This document shows positions 1 to 8,440 of a stretch of 39,055 nucleotides of DNA, one piece after another (position 1 is the first letter of the stretch; every line of letters starts with the position of its first letter). The DNA lies in assembly GCA_014802425.1 (NCBI GenBank), contig JAAVCH010000009.1, forward strand, positions 16,197-55,251. The letters are read 5' to 3'. Source of the stretch: Bacteroides sp. GTDB lineage: Bacteria; Bacteroidota; Bacteroidia; Bacteroidales; Muribaculaceae. The position numbers were made by a program, and so were the translations under genes. Below the pieces are notes generated by a model. It was not told the origin of the DNA. It made no database searches and saw only the letters and a program-made list of their open reading frames with translations.

Positions 1-300
1 CATCATCTTCGAGGCCTCCGACGACCTCTCGGAATACTATTCCCAGAGCACCGGCAACATCCTCTCGGACACCGGAATACTCCTCGCCTCAAACTCCGAG
101 GACAATGTGGCCTCCTATTACAAGGAAGCCGTGTGGAAGGGGACGTGACCTCCCTCACCGTAAGCGACATGGCCGGAAAGACCGTGTTCAGCGCCGTTCC
201 CGTGTCCGACACTGTCGTGACCGGACTCCCCGGCGGACTCTACCTGGTGCGGGCTGTCACGGCTTCCGGCGCCACCATCGTCTGCAAGACAGCGTTCTGA
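1..300 (+). pseudogene. C-terminal end of a T9SS-type secreted protein, broken by a frameshift
   Basis: The gene enters from the left edge. Bases 2-148 read as an ordinary secreted-protein sequence ending in SYYKEAVWKGT and a stop. From about base 133 the next frame continues with VEGDVTSLTVSDMAGKTVFS and ends at base 300 with a pattern typical of a T9SS type A sorting domain: a short beta strand with DMAGK, then LPGGLYLVRAV. The two halves join sensibly if one TG of the GTGTGG at 131-136 is removed, so a 2-base insertion (real or a sequencing error) is the simplest explanation. The body of the protein and its function lie outside the window. The sorting-domain call is inference from pattern. 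A strong terminator follows at 330-361. Confidence 0.6.
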
Positions 301-329
301 CCCCATTCCCCGCTATGACATTCCAACTG

Positions 330-368
330 AACCGGCCGGCCCCCTACGTGGCCGGCCGGTTCTTTATT
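330..368 (+). terminator. Intrinsic terminator after the T9SS cargo gene
   Basis: A 12-bp perfect GC-rich stem (330-341 with 350-361) encloses an 8-base loop and is followed by TCTTTATT. The rest of 301-479 shows no gene; an AT-rich stretch near 438-460 may hold the promoter of the next gene. Confidence 0.8.
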
Positions 369-479
369 CTCAGCACGCCGATAACCTGAGCTTTCCCCCC
401 GGGCGCACTGAACCATCGAAACCGATACGGCGTTTTTCTTAATAAAGATTAAATCATTCCAACCGTCACAATCCGAATT

Positions 480-2246
480 ATGGAAAACACACAGAATAAA
501 CCCGCCTCACAGGCAATAGCCGAGATGCCCGGCGCCCCCGACCCCGCGATGCGCAAGATTGAGAAGCGGCTCTCGCAGATGAGCCCTTTCGAAATCAAGA
601 ACGACCTCATAAACTACGCGCGTAAGGCCACCCGCCACGGAGTCGACACCCTGCTTAACGCCGGCCGAGGCAATCCCAACTGGATCGCCACCCTCCCCCG
701 CCGGGCCTTCTTCGCCCTGGGCGAATTCGCCGTGTGCGAGTCAGAGCGCGTGATGAGCCTGCCCGAATGGCATATAGCCGGTATGCCGGAAGAAGAGGGA
801 ATCGCCCTCCGCTTCATGGATTACCTGAAATCCATCCGTACGCATCAGCCTGAAGTCAGCCGGTTCCTGAAGGAGGCCTACGACTACTGCGTCGACCAGG
901 GAGCCGACCCCGACTCACTCGTCCACGAATGGGCCGACGGCATCATAGGCGACGAATACCCCATGCCCGACCGCATACTGAGCCACACGCAGGACATCAT
1001 CCGCCGCTACCTCGACAAGGAGATGTGCGACTCCCGCCCGCAGGCGAAGTTCGACCTCTTCGCCACCGAAGGGGGCACCGCCGCGATGTGTTATCTCTTC
1101 AACACGCTCCAGCTCAACGGCCTCGTGAAGAAAGGGGACAAAATCGCCCTCATGACCCCGATTTTCACTCCCTATCTTGAAATACCCGAACTCGCGCAGT
1201 TCGACCTGGAGGTGGTCAACATCAAGGCCACCGAGAAGACCCCCGACGGCCTGCATACCTGGCAGTACCCCGACTCGGAGCTCGAAAAGCTGAAAGACCC
1301 CTCGATCAAGCTCCTCTGCCTTGTGAACCCCTCCAACCCGCCCTCTTACGCCCTTGACGTGGACACCCACCATCGTCTGGCCGAAGTGATACGCAAGCAC
1401 AACCCGGACCTCATGATCATCACCGATGACGTCTACGGCACTTTCGTGCCCCATTTCCACTCGCTGATGGAGGAGCTCCCCTATAACACGGCCTGCGTCT
1501 ACTCATTCTCGAAGTACTTCGGAGCCACCGGCTGGCGCCTGGCCGTAATCGCCACAGCCGAGGTCAATGTCTTCGACCATCTGCTCCAGAACCTCCCGGA
1601 AGAGGAGTACGACGCCCTGACCCGGCGCTACGCCACCATCACTCTCGATCCGGGCAAGCTCAAGTTCATCGACCGTCTCGTGGCCGACTCCCGCCTCGTG
1701 GCGCTCAACCACACGGCCGGCCTCTCCACTCCGCAGCAGATACAGATGTCGCTCTTCGCCCTTCAGAGCCTGCTCGACAAGGAGGACAGATATAAGGACA
1801 AGATGATGGCCATCATCAACGAGCGTCTGGAGAAGATGTGGGAGAACACCGGCTTCGAGCTTCTCCCCGATCCGCTCCGCGCCGGCTACTATTCGGAAAT
1901 CGACCTCAGCGTATGGGCCCGCAGGCTTTACGGCGATGAATTCTTCACATGGATGAAGCGCAACTACGAGCCGCTCGACTTCGTGGTGCGTCTGGCCAAA
2001 GAGACAGGCGTGGTGCTGCTCAACGGCAGCGGATTCGACGGCCCGGCATGGAGCGTGCGCGCATCACTGGCCAACCTCACGGCCGACGACTACGCCCAGA
2101 TAGGCACACACATCGCCAATATCCTCGAAGACTACGCCAATATCTGGAAGGTGCATAAGGAAGCCGAGAAGGCGGCAACGAAAGCCGAAGAGGCGGAAAA
2201 GGAAGCCGAAGAGGCGGAAAAGGAAGACAAGGGCGAGGAGAAGTAA
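480..2246 (+). CDS. aspD: Bifunctional aspartate aminotransferase / aspartate 4-decarboxylase
   Basis: A cytoplasmic PLP enzyme of fold type I that converts L-aspartate to L-alanine and CO2. In bacteria that pair it with an aspartate:alanine antiporter, this generates proton motive force. At 588 residues it is slightly longer than the usual 530-550 of the AspD family. Visible motifs are the phosphate-binding ATEGGTAAM near residue 195, NPSNPPSYA near 283, ITDDVYG near 313-320, and the Schiff-base lysine in SFSKYFGATGWR (Lys345, with Arg353). Residues after about 555 form an unusual Lys/Glu/Ala tail made of near repeats of KAEEAEKEAEEAEKE, probably a charged helix. No AspT antiporter gene is seen nearby. 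The gene stands alone, bounded by terminators at 330-361 and 2309-2352. Confidence 0.9.
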   Translation: MENTQNKPASQAIAEMPGAPDPAMRKIEKRLSQMSPFEIKNDLINYARKATRHGVDTLLNAGRGNPNWIATLPRRAFFALGEFAVCESERVMSLPEWHIAGMPEEEGIALRFMDYLKSIRTHQPEVSRFLKEAYDYCVDQGADPDSLVHEWADGIIGDEYPMPDRILSHTQDIIRRYLDKEMCDSRPQAKFDLFATEGGTAAMCYLFNTLQLNGLVKKGDKIALMTPIFTPYLEIPELAQFDLEVVNIKATEKTPDGLHTWQYPDSELEKLKDPSIKLLCLVNPSNPPSYALDVDTHHRLAEVIRKHNPDLMIITDDVYGTFVPHFHSLMEELPYNTACVYSFSKYFGATGWRLAVIATAEVNVFDHLLQNLPEEEYDALTRRYATITLDPGKLKFIDRLVADSRLVALNHTAGLSTPQQIQMSLFALQSLLDKEDRYKDKMMAIINERLEKMWENTGFELLPDPLRAGYYSEIDLSVWARRLYGDEFFTWMKRNYEPLDFVVRLAKETGVVLLNGSGFDGPAWSVRASLANLTADDYAQIGTHIANILEDYANIWKVHKEAEKAATKAEEAEKEAEEAEKEDKGEEK

Positions 2247-2308
2247 AGCCGCCCATACCCTTGCGCTGACGCCCATCGACAGCATAAGACCCCATCACCC
2301 ATACACAA

Positions 2309-2366
2309 CGGCAGACGGCCGCGCGGAGAATCACCCGCGCGGCCGTCTGCCGTCTCCGTTTCTTTA
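2309..2366. terminator. Terminator between convergent aspD and porE genes
   Basis: An 18-bp perfect stem (2309-2326 with 2335-2352) has an 8-base loop and is followed by TCTCCGTTTCTTTA. It sits between two convergent genes and could serve both, with the T-rich side favouring aspD. Confidence 0.8.
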
Positions 2367-4370
2367 TCAATACATGTCGAAAGTGGTGGAGGTCACCTGG
2401 AATTCGGTCCGCCTGTTGATCTGGTCGGCCACCTCCTGCTGCTCCGGATCGAGGGATTCGATAAAGGCTTCGTCGAGCACCGTATCCTCCTCAAACTGCG
2501 GGAACTCCTTGTTGATGCGTTTGGTGACCCGCTTGGGCTGCGACTCGCCGTAACCTTTCCACGTCAGCCGCCTCGGATCGACACCGGCCGAAATCAGGTA
2601 ATCCACCACGCTCTTGGCCCGCCGCTCCGACAGGCGGTCGTTGTACTCGTCGGAGCCCTTCCGGTCGGTATGCGAGCCCATCTCGATGGTGACGTTGGGA
2701 TTGTCGGCCAACATCCGGGCCATCTCGTCGAGGGCCTCCTTCGACTCCGGACGCAGCGTGGCCTTGTCGAAGTCGTAGAAGATGTTCTCCACCACCTGAG
2801 GCTTGTTGATGGCCGCCAGCACGAAATCCACGCCATAGTCGGCGTCGGCCTCCTCGTCGTCCGACTCGAATTCCTGCTTCACGTTGAGATACCCCGGAGC
2901 GCCCGCAAGCATCACGTACTTCACTCCGCGCTCCAGACGGAACTTGAACGACCCGTCGTCGCGGGCCACCTCCTTCTGGTTCGACCCGTCGTCGCCAACG
3001 ATGCGTATCACGGCGTTGGGCACCGGCTCGTCGTCCTTGTCCACCACCCATCCCGAGATGGTTATCTTCAGCTCCGGAAGCTCGAAACTGTAAATGTGAT
3101 CGTACCCCTTGCCGTCGCCTCGGTTGGAGGAGAAGAAACCGCTCTCCCCCTCGCCGAAGGTTATGCCGAAGTCATCCCCGGGCGAGTTCATGGGGAGTCC
3201 CATGTTCTCCACGCTCCAGAAATCACCTGTGGAGTTGAGGCGTGCAGTGAAGAGGTCGAGGCCTCCGAAGCCCGGATGGCCGTCGGAGGAGAAATACATG
3301 GTGGAGTCATTGCGCATGTATGGAAACATCTCGTCGCCCGGGGTATTGATCTGCGGGCCGAGGTTCTCCAGGCTTCCGGCACGCTCCTTGAGGTTGATGC
3401 GCCAGATATCCTTGCCGCCGAAGCCTCCGGGCATGTCGGAGGTGAAGTAAAGGTAAGTGCCGTCAGGCGACACGGCCGGATGCCCCACGGCCGAAAGCGT
3501 GTCGGCCGTTATATCTAACTTCTGCGGGGCGCTCCACGTGGCGTCGGAGCGGCGTGAGGTATATATCTCCACCGACGTGTTGGCGTCAGGCACGCGGCGC
3601 GCCATGGTGAGGTACATCGTCTGTCCGTCGGACGAGAACGACACTATTCCCTCATCCATCTCTGAGTTCAGTTCCCCCTCCACAGCCTCGGGACGCTGCC
3701 ATTCGCCGCGCTCGTTCTTCTTGCTCACCCAGATGTCCGATTTCTTCATGCCCGTGATTTCAGAGCGGTTGGTGCCGGTCACCTTCTCGTTGGTGGTGGT
3801 GAAGTAAAGCTGGTCGTAGCTCTTGTCCAGGTACATCGGGGCGAAGTCCGCGCGCCGGGAGTTGAATATCTTGGCGTTCTTCACCACGTAGCGGGTCTTC
3901 TTGTCCTTTTTGGCGGCCTCGGCGCGCAGCGACCCCTTAAGGCCCTCCTTGGCCAGAAGGTTGTCGGGCTGCCATTCGAGGAATGTCCGGTAGGCCGCGG
4001 CGGCCTGCATGTACTTGCCCTCGGCCTGGAGCGAGCGTCCGAGCCAGTAGAAGGCCATCGAGTCGGGATACTCATAGCGTATCGCGTTCTGATATGCGGC
4101 CGACGCACGGGAGGCCTGATTCAGGCGGCGGTGGCAGGTGGCGAGCTTGAAGGCCACTTCTCCGCGCAGCGGACGCTCCTCACGCTTGGTGAGCCGGTTG
4201 TAGATCTTGCGGTAGGATTTAGCCGCATCGTTGAATTCCCCCCTCTCAAGCTGCGCGTCGGCATCGGAAAGCTTCACGCTCTTGCACGCCGACATGCCCG
4301 CCAGCAACGCCGGCAGAAGCAGGAGGAAATAAAGCACGCGTATGTGGAAATGGGAGTGGATTCGTTTCAT
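2367..4370 (-). CDS. porE: PorE-like T9SS lipoprotein (TPR, PD40 propeller, CRD, OmpA C-terminal)
   Basis: The domain order matches PorE (PG1058) of the type IX secretion system, a periplasmic outer-membrane lipoprotein thought to tether the machinery to peptidoglycan. The signal peptide ends in a lipobox, LLAGMSAC, with Cys29. TPR-like helices span about 33-150. A PD40/WD40-type propeller with repeated SPDGTYLYFTSD and DSTMYFSSDG blades spans about 155-430. A carboxypeptidase-regulatory-like fold covers 435-520, and an OmpA C-terminal domain covers about 528-667, with FYDFDKATLRPES and the peptidoglycan-contact region SHTDRKGSDEYNDRLSERRA. The length of 667 fits the family. It is transcribed divergently from a T9SS-type cargo gene. 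Other TPR-PD40-OmpA proteins exist in Bacteroidetes, so the porE name is likely but not certain. Confidence 0.82.
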   Translation of the reverse strand: MKRIHSHFHIRVLYFLLLLPALLAGMSACKSVKLSDADAQLERGEFNDAAKSYRKIYNRLTKREERPLRGEVAFKLATCHRRLNQASRASAAYQNAIRYEYPDSMAFYWLGRSLQAEGKYMQAAAAYRTFLEWQPDNLLAKEGLKGSLRAEAAKKDKKTRYVVKNAKIFNSRRADFAPMYLDKSYDQLYFTTTNEKVTGTNRSEITGMKKSDIWVSKKNERGEWQRPEAVEGELNSEMDEGIVSFSSDGQTMYLTMARRVPDANTSVEIYTSRRSDATWSAPQKLDITADTLSAVGHPAVSPDGTYLYFTSDMPGGFGGKDIWRINLKERAGSLENLGPQINTPGDEMFPYMRNDSTMYFSSDGHPGFGGLDLFTARLNSTGDFWSVENMGLPMNSPGDDFGITFGEGESGFFSSNRGDGKGYDHIYSFELPELKITISGWVVDKDDEPVPNAVIRIVGDDGSNQKEVARDDGSFKFRLERGVKYVMLAGAPGYLNVKQEFESDDEEADADYGVDFVLAAINKPQVVENIFYDFDKATLRPESKEALDEMARMLADNPNVTIEMGSHTDRKGSDEYNDRLSERRAKSVVDYLISAGVDPRRLTWKGYGESQPKRVTKRINKEFPQFEEDTVLDEAFIESLDPEQQEVADQINRRTEFQVTSTTFDMY

Positions 4371-4439
4371 CGTAACTAATTAACGAGGAGAAACAACGTT
4401 TAATTTTCAAAACCTGCCTAAAAATCAAAAAATTTAGAT

Positions 4440-4447
4440 TATCTTTG
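4440..4447 (+). promoter_or_regulatory. Bacteroidetes -7 element for the PNGase F-like gene
   Basis: TATCTTTG matches the TAnnTTTG consensus and lies 75 bases before the start codon at 4522. No clear -33 TTG is seen at the expected distance, so the call rests on the -7 box and position. Confidence 0.5.
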
Positions 4448-4521
4448 CGCTTACACTCACATAGGCCGCTGAAAAGCCGCCGCTCCTTTCTCCATGTACT
4501 TTACTAACATAACATCCAGAT

Positions 4522-5934
4522 ATGAATAAATTCTACCTTTCCTTTCTGGGCGCCGCCCTCGCAATCCCATCGCTGGCGGCTACACCCGGCGAAGCCACCG
4601 AGGACAAAGACCGCCAGATCCTCAATCTTTTCGACAACGTAGTCTATTACGACGGCTACAAGCGTGACGTCGTGGTCGACGCCGACCTCACCGACGGCGT
4701 GACCCGCCACTCCAACTCCCTCTACGCCGTGCCGTTGCCCGACGACTTCTTCACCCGGGGTCCAAAAAAGGATCTGCAGCTTGAGGTGCTCGTCGGCGCG
4801 CTCTGCGACAACTACGACCGCTTCGGCCGCGTCAACCTCGCCCTCGTGCCCAAGGACGCCGAAGGATACGATCCCGACGACGCCACTTCAGCCGAGCGCA
4901 TCGAGATAGCGCGCTTCATCACCCCCTTCATGGACAAGAACAAGCAGCCCGACGTGGTGCCCTACGTCTACGACATCCAGGATATCGACGGCCTGCTTGA
5001 GGACACGTCGATGCGCGAGAAATACAACATCTGGGTGGAGACGGAGCTCTTCGGAGTGCCCTATGCCGCCAACCAGCAGATCGCCGGCTGCGCCGACCGC
5101 AACGACGTCTTCACCGCCACAGTAAGCCTCACCTGGCTCCCCTCGGCCGAGACCGAAGAGGAGAAGGCTCCGCTGACGCTCATTCCGCTCGTGCTCACCA
5201 AATCGGAGCACCACGGTGAAATCAACTTCAACAACTACCGCGAGGAGGCCACCGACACACTCGGCACCACCACGCGCCGCTTCACCTTCGATGTGCCCGA
5301 GGACATGACCGACGCCGAAATCTACTTCATCCTCACCAACCACGGCGCGGCCGAAGGTGGCGAGGAATACGTGCGCCGCCTGCACCACGTATACTGGGAC
5401 GACGACATCGTCCTCTCCTACAGGCCCGGCGGCGAAAGCTGCGAGCCCTACCGCAAGTACAACACCCAGCCCAACGGCATCTACTCCTCCTACCGCCTCC
5501 CGACTTTCTGGCGCAACTACTCCAACTGGTGTCCCGGCCAGGCGGTGCCCATCCGCCGCATCCAGCTCGGTCAGGTCAAGAAGGGCACCCACTCCCTGAT
5601 GGTACGTGTGCCCGACGCGGTGTTCTACAACAAGTCGGGCGACTTCCGCCCCTCCGTCTTCTTCCTCGGCACCACCCGAGGCCAGCTTGCGGCCATAGAT
5701 GAGATCGGAGCCGACGACATGGAGATAAGCTTCAGCGTCACTCCCGATGAAGTGCGCTTCACATCCGAAGAGGCCATAAAGGAGGCCGCCGTCTACGCCA
5801 TGGACGGCCATCTCGTCGAAGGACGCTACAATCCCGGCCACGCCATAAGCATGGCCGACTATCCGTCGGGTCAGTACATTGTGGTCGTGACCGGCGTCAC
5901 CGGCCGCACCGCCTTCACTAAAGTGGTGCGCTGA
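4522..5934 (+). CDS. Secreted PNGase F-like peptide:N-glycosidase with T9SS sorting tail
   Basis: Resembles peptide-N4-(N-acetyl-beta-glucosaminyl)asparagine amidase F, which cuts whole N-glycans from the Asn of glycoproteins. A signal peptide covers about residues 1-20. The N-terminal jelly-roll domain has CDNYDRFGRV (95-104), then EIARFITPF and NIWVETELFG. The C-terminal domain has TNHGAAEGGEEYVRRLHHVY (272-291) and the signature WCPGQAVPIR (336-345). Placed against my recollection of the Flavobacterium enzyme, the catalytic Asp60, Glu118 and Glu206 correspond to Asp99, Glu173 and Glu282; all three are present. Residues about 400-470 (AVYAMDGHLV to YPSGQYIVVV) look like a T9SS type A sorting domain, implying export and surface attachment or release. 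The likely role is deglycosylating host or dietary glycoproteins in the gut. It is divergent from porE. Confidence 0.85.
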   Translation: MNKFYLSFLGAALAIPSLAATPGEATEDKDRQILNLFDNVVYYDGYKRDVVVDADLTDGVTRHSNSLYAVPLPDDFFTRGPKKDLQLEVLVGALCDNYDRFGRVNLALVPKDAEGYDPDDATSAERIEIARFITPFMDKNKQPDVVPYVYDIQDIDGLLEDTSMREKYNIWVETELFGVPYAANQQIAGCADRNDVFTATVSLTWLPSAETEEEKAPLTLIPLVLTKSEHHGEINFNNYREEATDTLGTTTRRFTFDVPEDMTDAEIYFILTNHGAAEGGEEYVRRLHHVYWDDDIVLSYRPGGESCEPYRKYNTQPNGIYSSYRLPTFWRNYSNWCPGQAVPIRRIQLGQVKKGTHSLMVRVPDAVFYNKSGDFRPSVFFLGTTRGQLAAIDEIGADDMEISFSVTPDEVRFTSEEAIKEAAVYAMDGHLVEGRYNPGHAISMADYPSGQYIVVVTGVTGRTAFTKVVR

Positions 5935-6003
5935 TACGGGATTTTTTTCGGTTAAACGAGGTAGAAAATCCCATAATAGATGTGGGAATTTCAAAAAAAT
6001 GTT

Positions 6004-6011
6004 TAAATTTG
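6004..6011 (+). promoter_or_regulatory. Bacteroidetes -7 element before the LRR lipoprotein gene
   Basis: TAAATTTG fits TAnnTTTG and is about 137 bases upstream of the start at 6148, implying a long leader. Two short inverted repeats (5938-5972 and about 5969-5987) precede it; the first may terminate the upstream gene. The -33 box is unclear. Confidence 0.45.
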
Positions 6012-6147
6012 CAAATATGTAGGCCTCCGACACCCTCCGGCAGTGATGCAGAGAGTGGCGCCGACATACCTTAAATCAATCCAAACATCTAATCTACTGA
6101 TATTTAACCCCAACGCAACAATCAAACAAAATCTCATATTTCACACA

Positions 6148-7212
6148 ATGAAGAAATTTGCAGTTCTACCAATCGCAGCTCTGCTCATGCTGGGCGCCTG
6201 CTCAAGCGAAGATGAGCCTGCACGCGTGATACCCACCGACCCCGTGGTATCCGTTCCGGCACAGGCCGACGTGGTGACCCTCAACGCTCCGGCCCAGACC
6301 GAGGTGCTCACGTATGTCGACAACACCTCGATCTACCGTTTCAACTACGCCAACGGCATGGTGCTGACCTGCGATGTGCAGAAATCCGTAAGCAACGGCA
6401 CCACATCCTACAACGCACTGGTGAAGCGCATCGAATACACCGGCAGTGACGTGCAGCTTCCCCCGTACCTCAAGATGAAGATTAACGGAGAGGAATCCGA
6501 TGTGCGTGTCTACTCCCTCTTCCTCTATACTGACGGCATACCCGACAACGTGACTTCGATCACACTGCCCAACACCGCCATCGCCACATGGAAACAGGGT
6601 AAGTTCGAGGCCGCCACAGCCGCCGACATCCGCGCCCAGCTCGAACGCGGCGCCAACCTCGAAAAAATCGAATTCGAGAACGGTTTCCGTGGCTTCTGCT
6701 CCATCGACGGCGCCGTCTACACCTCCGACTTCACTACTCTCGTAGGTGTACCCAGAGGCAAGTCAGGCGTGTTCACCGTGGCCGACGGCACCGCCACAAT
6801 CGACAACCGTGCGTTCTACTACTGCCAGAACATCACAGGCGTGACCCTTCCCGAGAGCGTGACTGAAATCAAGGCCGAAGCCTTCGATTTCACCGACAAG
6901 CTCGCCCTCATCAACTCCCTCAACCCCGAGGCTCCCTCCGCATCCGACGATGCATTCGGCATGTACGCCCGCATGGCCACGGTACGCATCCCCGCCGGCT
7001 CCCTCTCGATGTACACTCCCGAGCGTCCCGACATCGAAGAGCCCGTGCTCCCCGATGCTCCCCCCGCCGATGCCAGCGCCGAGGAATACGCACAGTACAC
7101 CCAGGCCATGCAGCAGTACCGCGACGACATGAAGCTCTACGAAGCCGCAATGAGCGCCTACACCCGCGTGCTCGGCTGGAGCAACATGAAGATGGAGGAA
7201 GTCAGCTTCTGA
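6148..7212 (+). CDS. Lipoprotein with BspA-type leucine-rich repeats
   Basis: The start at 6148 is chosen because it opens a classical lipoprotein signal, MKKFAVLPIAALLMLGAC; the reading frame is open upstream but without signal character. The mature protein of about 335 residues begins SSEDEP, typical of Bacteroidetes surface lipoproteins. The middle contains LRR_5 (BspA-like) units such as GTATIDNRAFYYCQNITGV and LPESVTEIKAEAFDFTDKL, separated by an irregular N-terminal beta-rich region. The C-terminus is rich in Pro, Ala, Glu and Tyr with a predicted helical stretch (EEYAQYTQAMQQYRDDMKLY). BspA-like proteins often bind host or bacterial surface ligands; the ligand here cannot be read from sequence. 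A strong terminator follows. Confidence 0.8.
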   Translation: MKKFAVLPIAALLMLGACSSEDEPARVIPTDPVVSVPAQADVVTLNAPAQTEVLTYVDNTSIYRFNYANGMVLTCDVQKSVSNGTTSYNALVKRIEYTGSDVQLPPYLKMKINGEESDVRVYSLFLYTDGIPDNVTSITLPNTAIATWKQGKFEAATAADIRAQLERGANLEKIEFENGFRGFCSIDGAVYTSDFTTLVGVPRGKSGVFTVADGTATIDNRAFYYCQNITGVTLPESVTEIKAEAFDFTDKLALINSLNPEAPSASDDAFGMYARMATVRIPAGSLSMYTPERPDIEEPVLPDAPPADASAEEYAQYTQAMQQYRDDMKLYEAAMSAYTRVLGWSNMKMEEVSF

Positions 7213-7230
7213 TCATTCCCGCAAATCCCG

Positions 7231-7276
7231 GATAAAAGAAAATCCCCGGCCCGACGGCCGGGGATTTTCTTTTATC
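7231..7276. terminator. Long-stem terminator between convergent genes
   Basis: A 21-bp perfect stem (7231-7251 with 7256-7276) with loop CGAC ends in TTTTCTTTTATC on the plus strand and has the mirrored T-rich tract on the minus strand. It can act for both the LRR lipoprotein and the Abi-like gene. Confidence 0.85.
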
Positions 7277-7342
7277 CCGACATGCCCGGCAGCCGGACAT
7301 GATGTCGTTTTTTCAGTACTTGCGTATCTTCATGAAGCGCCC

Positions 7343-8275
7343 TCAGTCGGCATGACCCAGGTCAAAACCTGAAATACGCCTCAGCACATCGGCCGTGCCA
7401 CGGTAGGCGCCGAATTCACTGAGCGCTCCCGCTATGCCGGAACGCAGTTCACGCACCTCACGCTCGGAGACACGCCCGAGAAGATGGCATATCACCTCAA
7501 GCGCTCCGGCCAGATTGCGCGGCACGGGAGAGTGGCCGCCGCGCCGGCGTCCGTGAGCGCCGGCCGTGCGCCGCAGCTGCGGAGGGCTGTAGGAGTAGAG
7601 CACCCCGCCGTGGGCGCAGATATTGCGCAGGTCGCGCAGCACTTCGAGATAGTTGGAAAAGACACTCTGCTGCATGCATCCGAAATTGACCGCGATCTCA
7701 TGCTTGAGCCCCGGATCCTGAAGCCCCTCATAAAGGCTGCACATCGTGCCGAGGGTCACGAACTCCAGGGTCTTCCATGCTGGAGCGAACTTATCGGCCG
7801 GAAAGCGCCTGTGATGCAGCTGTATCTCCGCGTTGTTGCGCTTGAGTGGATAATATATGGCGCGTTCGAAGCCGGAGGCCTGGGCGGAAGTGACGACACG
7901 GCGGTCGGCGAACCATGCCGGAGAATCAGGATAGCGCGTCGACACGTGATATATCATGTAGTTGCGGAAAGCCGTCTCTATGCGCTCGATGGGGCGCAGC
8001 AGGAGATGGCGCAGCTTGAAGTCGAAGGCGTAGAGCATGAAGGCGTCGCGGAAGTCGGCCCCGTCGCGGAACCTGTGCACACCCGACGTGGCGTCGGGCC
8101 AGCGCGTCTCAAACGGAAACCAGTAGAAGCTCATGCGGTAGAAGCCGATTTCAAGCAATGTCACACGTGCGCGCTCCGGATCATCAATCCGCATTCCTCG
8201 GCGCATCAGGAGACTGACCTGCTCCTGCAGTGGCTTGGCGCGTTTTCCCATGGTAGTATCGGTTAAGGTTGGCAT
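7343..8275 (-). CDS. Abi_2 family (AbiD/AbiF-like) HEPN protein
   Basis: Belongs to the Abi_2 family, first known from lactococcal abortive-infection genes and common in many genomes. The N-terminal region KPLQEQVSLLMRRGMRIDD followed by LLEIGFYRMSFYWFPFE is the family hallmark. The C-terminal part carries LRDLRNICAHGG, an RNxxxH motif of HEPN ribonucleases. This suggests RNA cleavage after phage infection, by analogy only. The start at 8275 is preferred because AAGGAG lies just upstream; codons further 5' give a low-complexity extension, and ATG 8251 is an alternative. The length of 310 residues is normal. It is a lone gene, so it may be chromosomal baggage rather than a complete defence operon. 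Confidence 0.75.
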   Translation of the reverse strand: MPTLTDTTMGKRAKPLQEQVSLLMRRGMRIDDPERARVTLLEIGFYRMSFYWFPFETRWPDATSGVHRFRDGADFRDAFMLYAFDFKLRHLLLRPIERIETAFRNYMIYHVSTRYPDSPAWFADRRVVTSAQASGFERAIYYPLKRNNAEIQLHHRRFPADKFAPAWKTLEFVTLGTMCSLYEGLQDPGLKHEIAVNFGCMQQSVFSNYLEVLRDLRNICAHGGVLYSYSPPQLRRTAGAHGRRRGGHSPVPRNLAGALEVICHLLGRVSEREVRELRSGIAGALSEFGAYRGTADVLRRISGFDLGHAD

Positions 8276-8405
8276 ACGCTCCTTCGGTGAGGGAGGGGGC
8301 CCCATACTGCGCCCGCCGGCCGAAGAAGACTTCCGGGTTTTTATTTTTAACGTCCGCACAGGAAGCTTAGTGCGGGTTTTGTGCCCGGATTCCGTGTTTT
8401 TTTAG

Positions 8406-8413
8406 TACTTTTG
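8406..8413 (+). promoter_or_regulatory. -7 element for the PIF1-like helicase gene
   Basis: TACTTTTG fits TAnnTTTG and lies 28 bases before the start codon at 8441. A TTTTG at 8377-8381 is a little far (24 bases) to be the -33 box. Confidence 0.55.
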
Positions 8414-8440
8414 TAGTCAATACCCACCTTAATCCGCATC

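Noticed and set aside
131..148. Programmed ribosomal frameshifting in the T9SS cargo gene
   Set aside because: No slippery heptamer or downstream pseudoknot; a 2-base duplication explains the shift more simply.
2670..3518. A 282-codon open frame opposite porE
   Set aside because: It is a high-GC antisense shadow of a well-supported gene, with no family features. The same applies to frames opposite aspD, PNGase F-like, aspS, ackA and permease genes.
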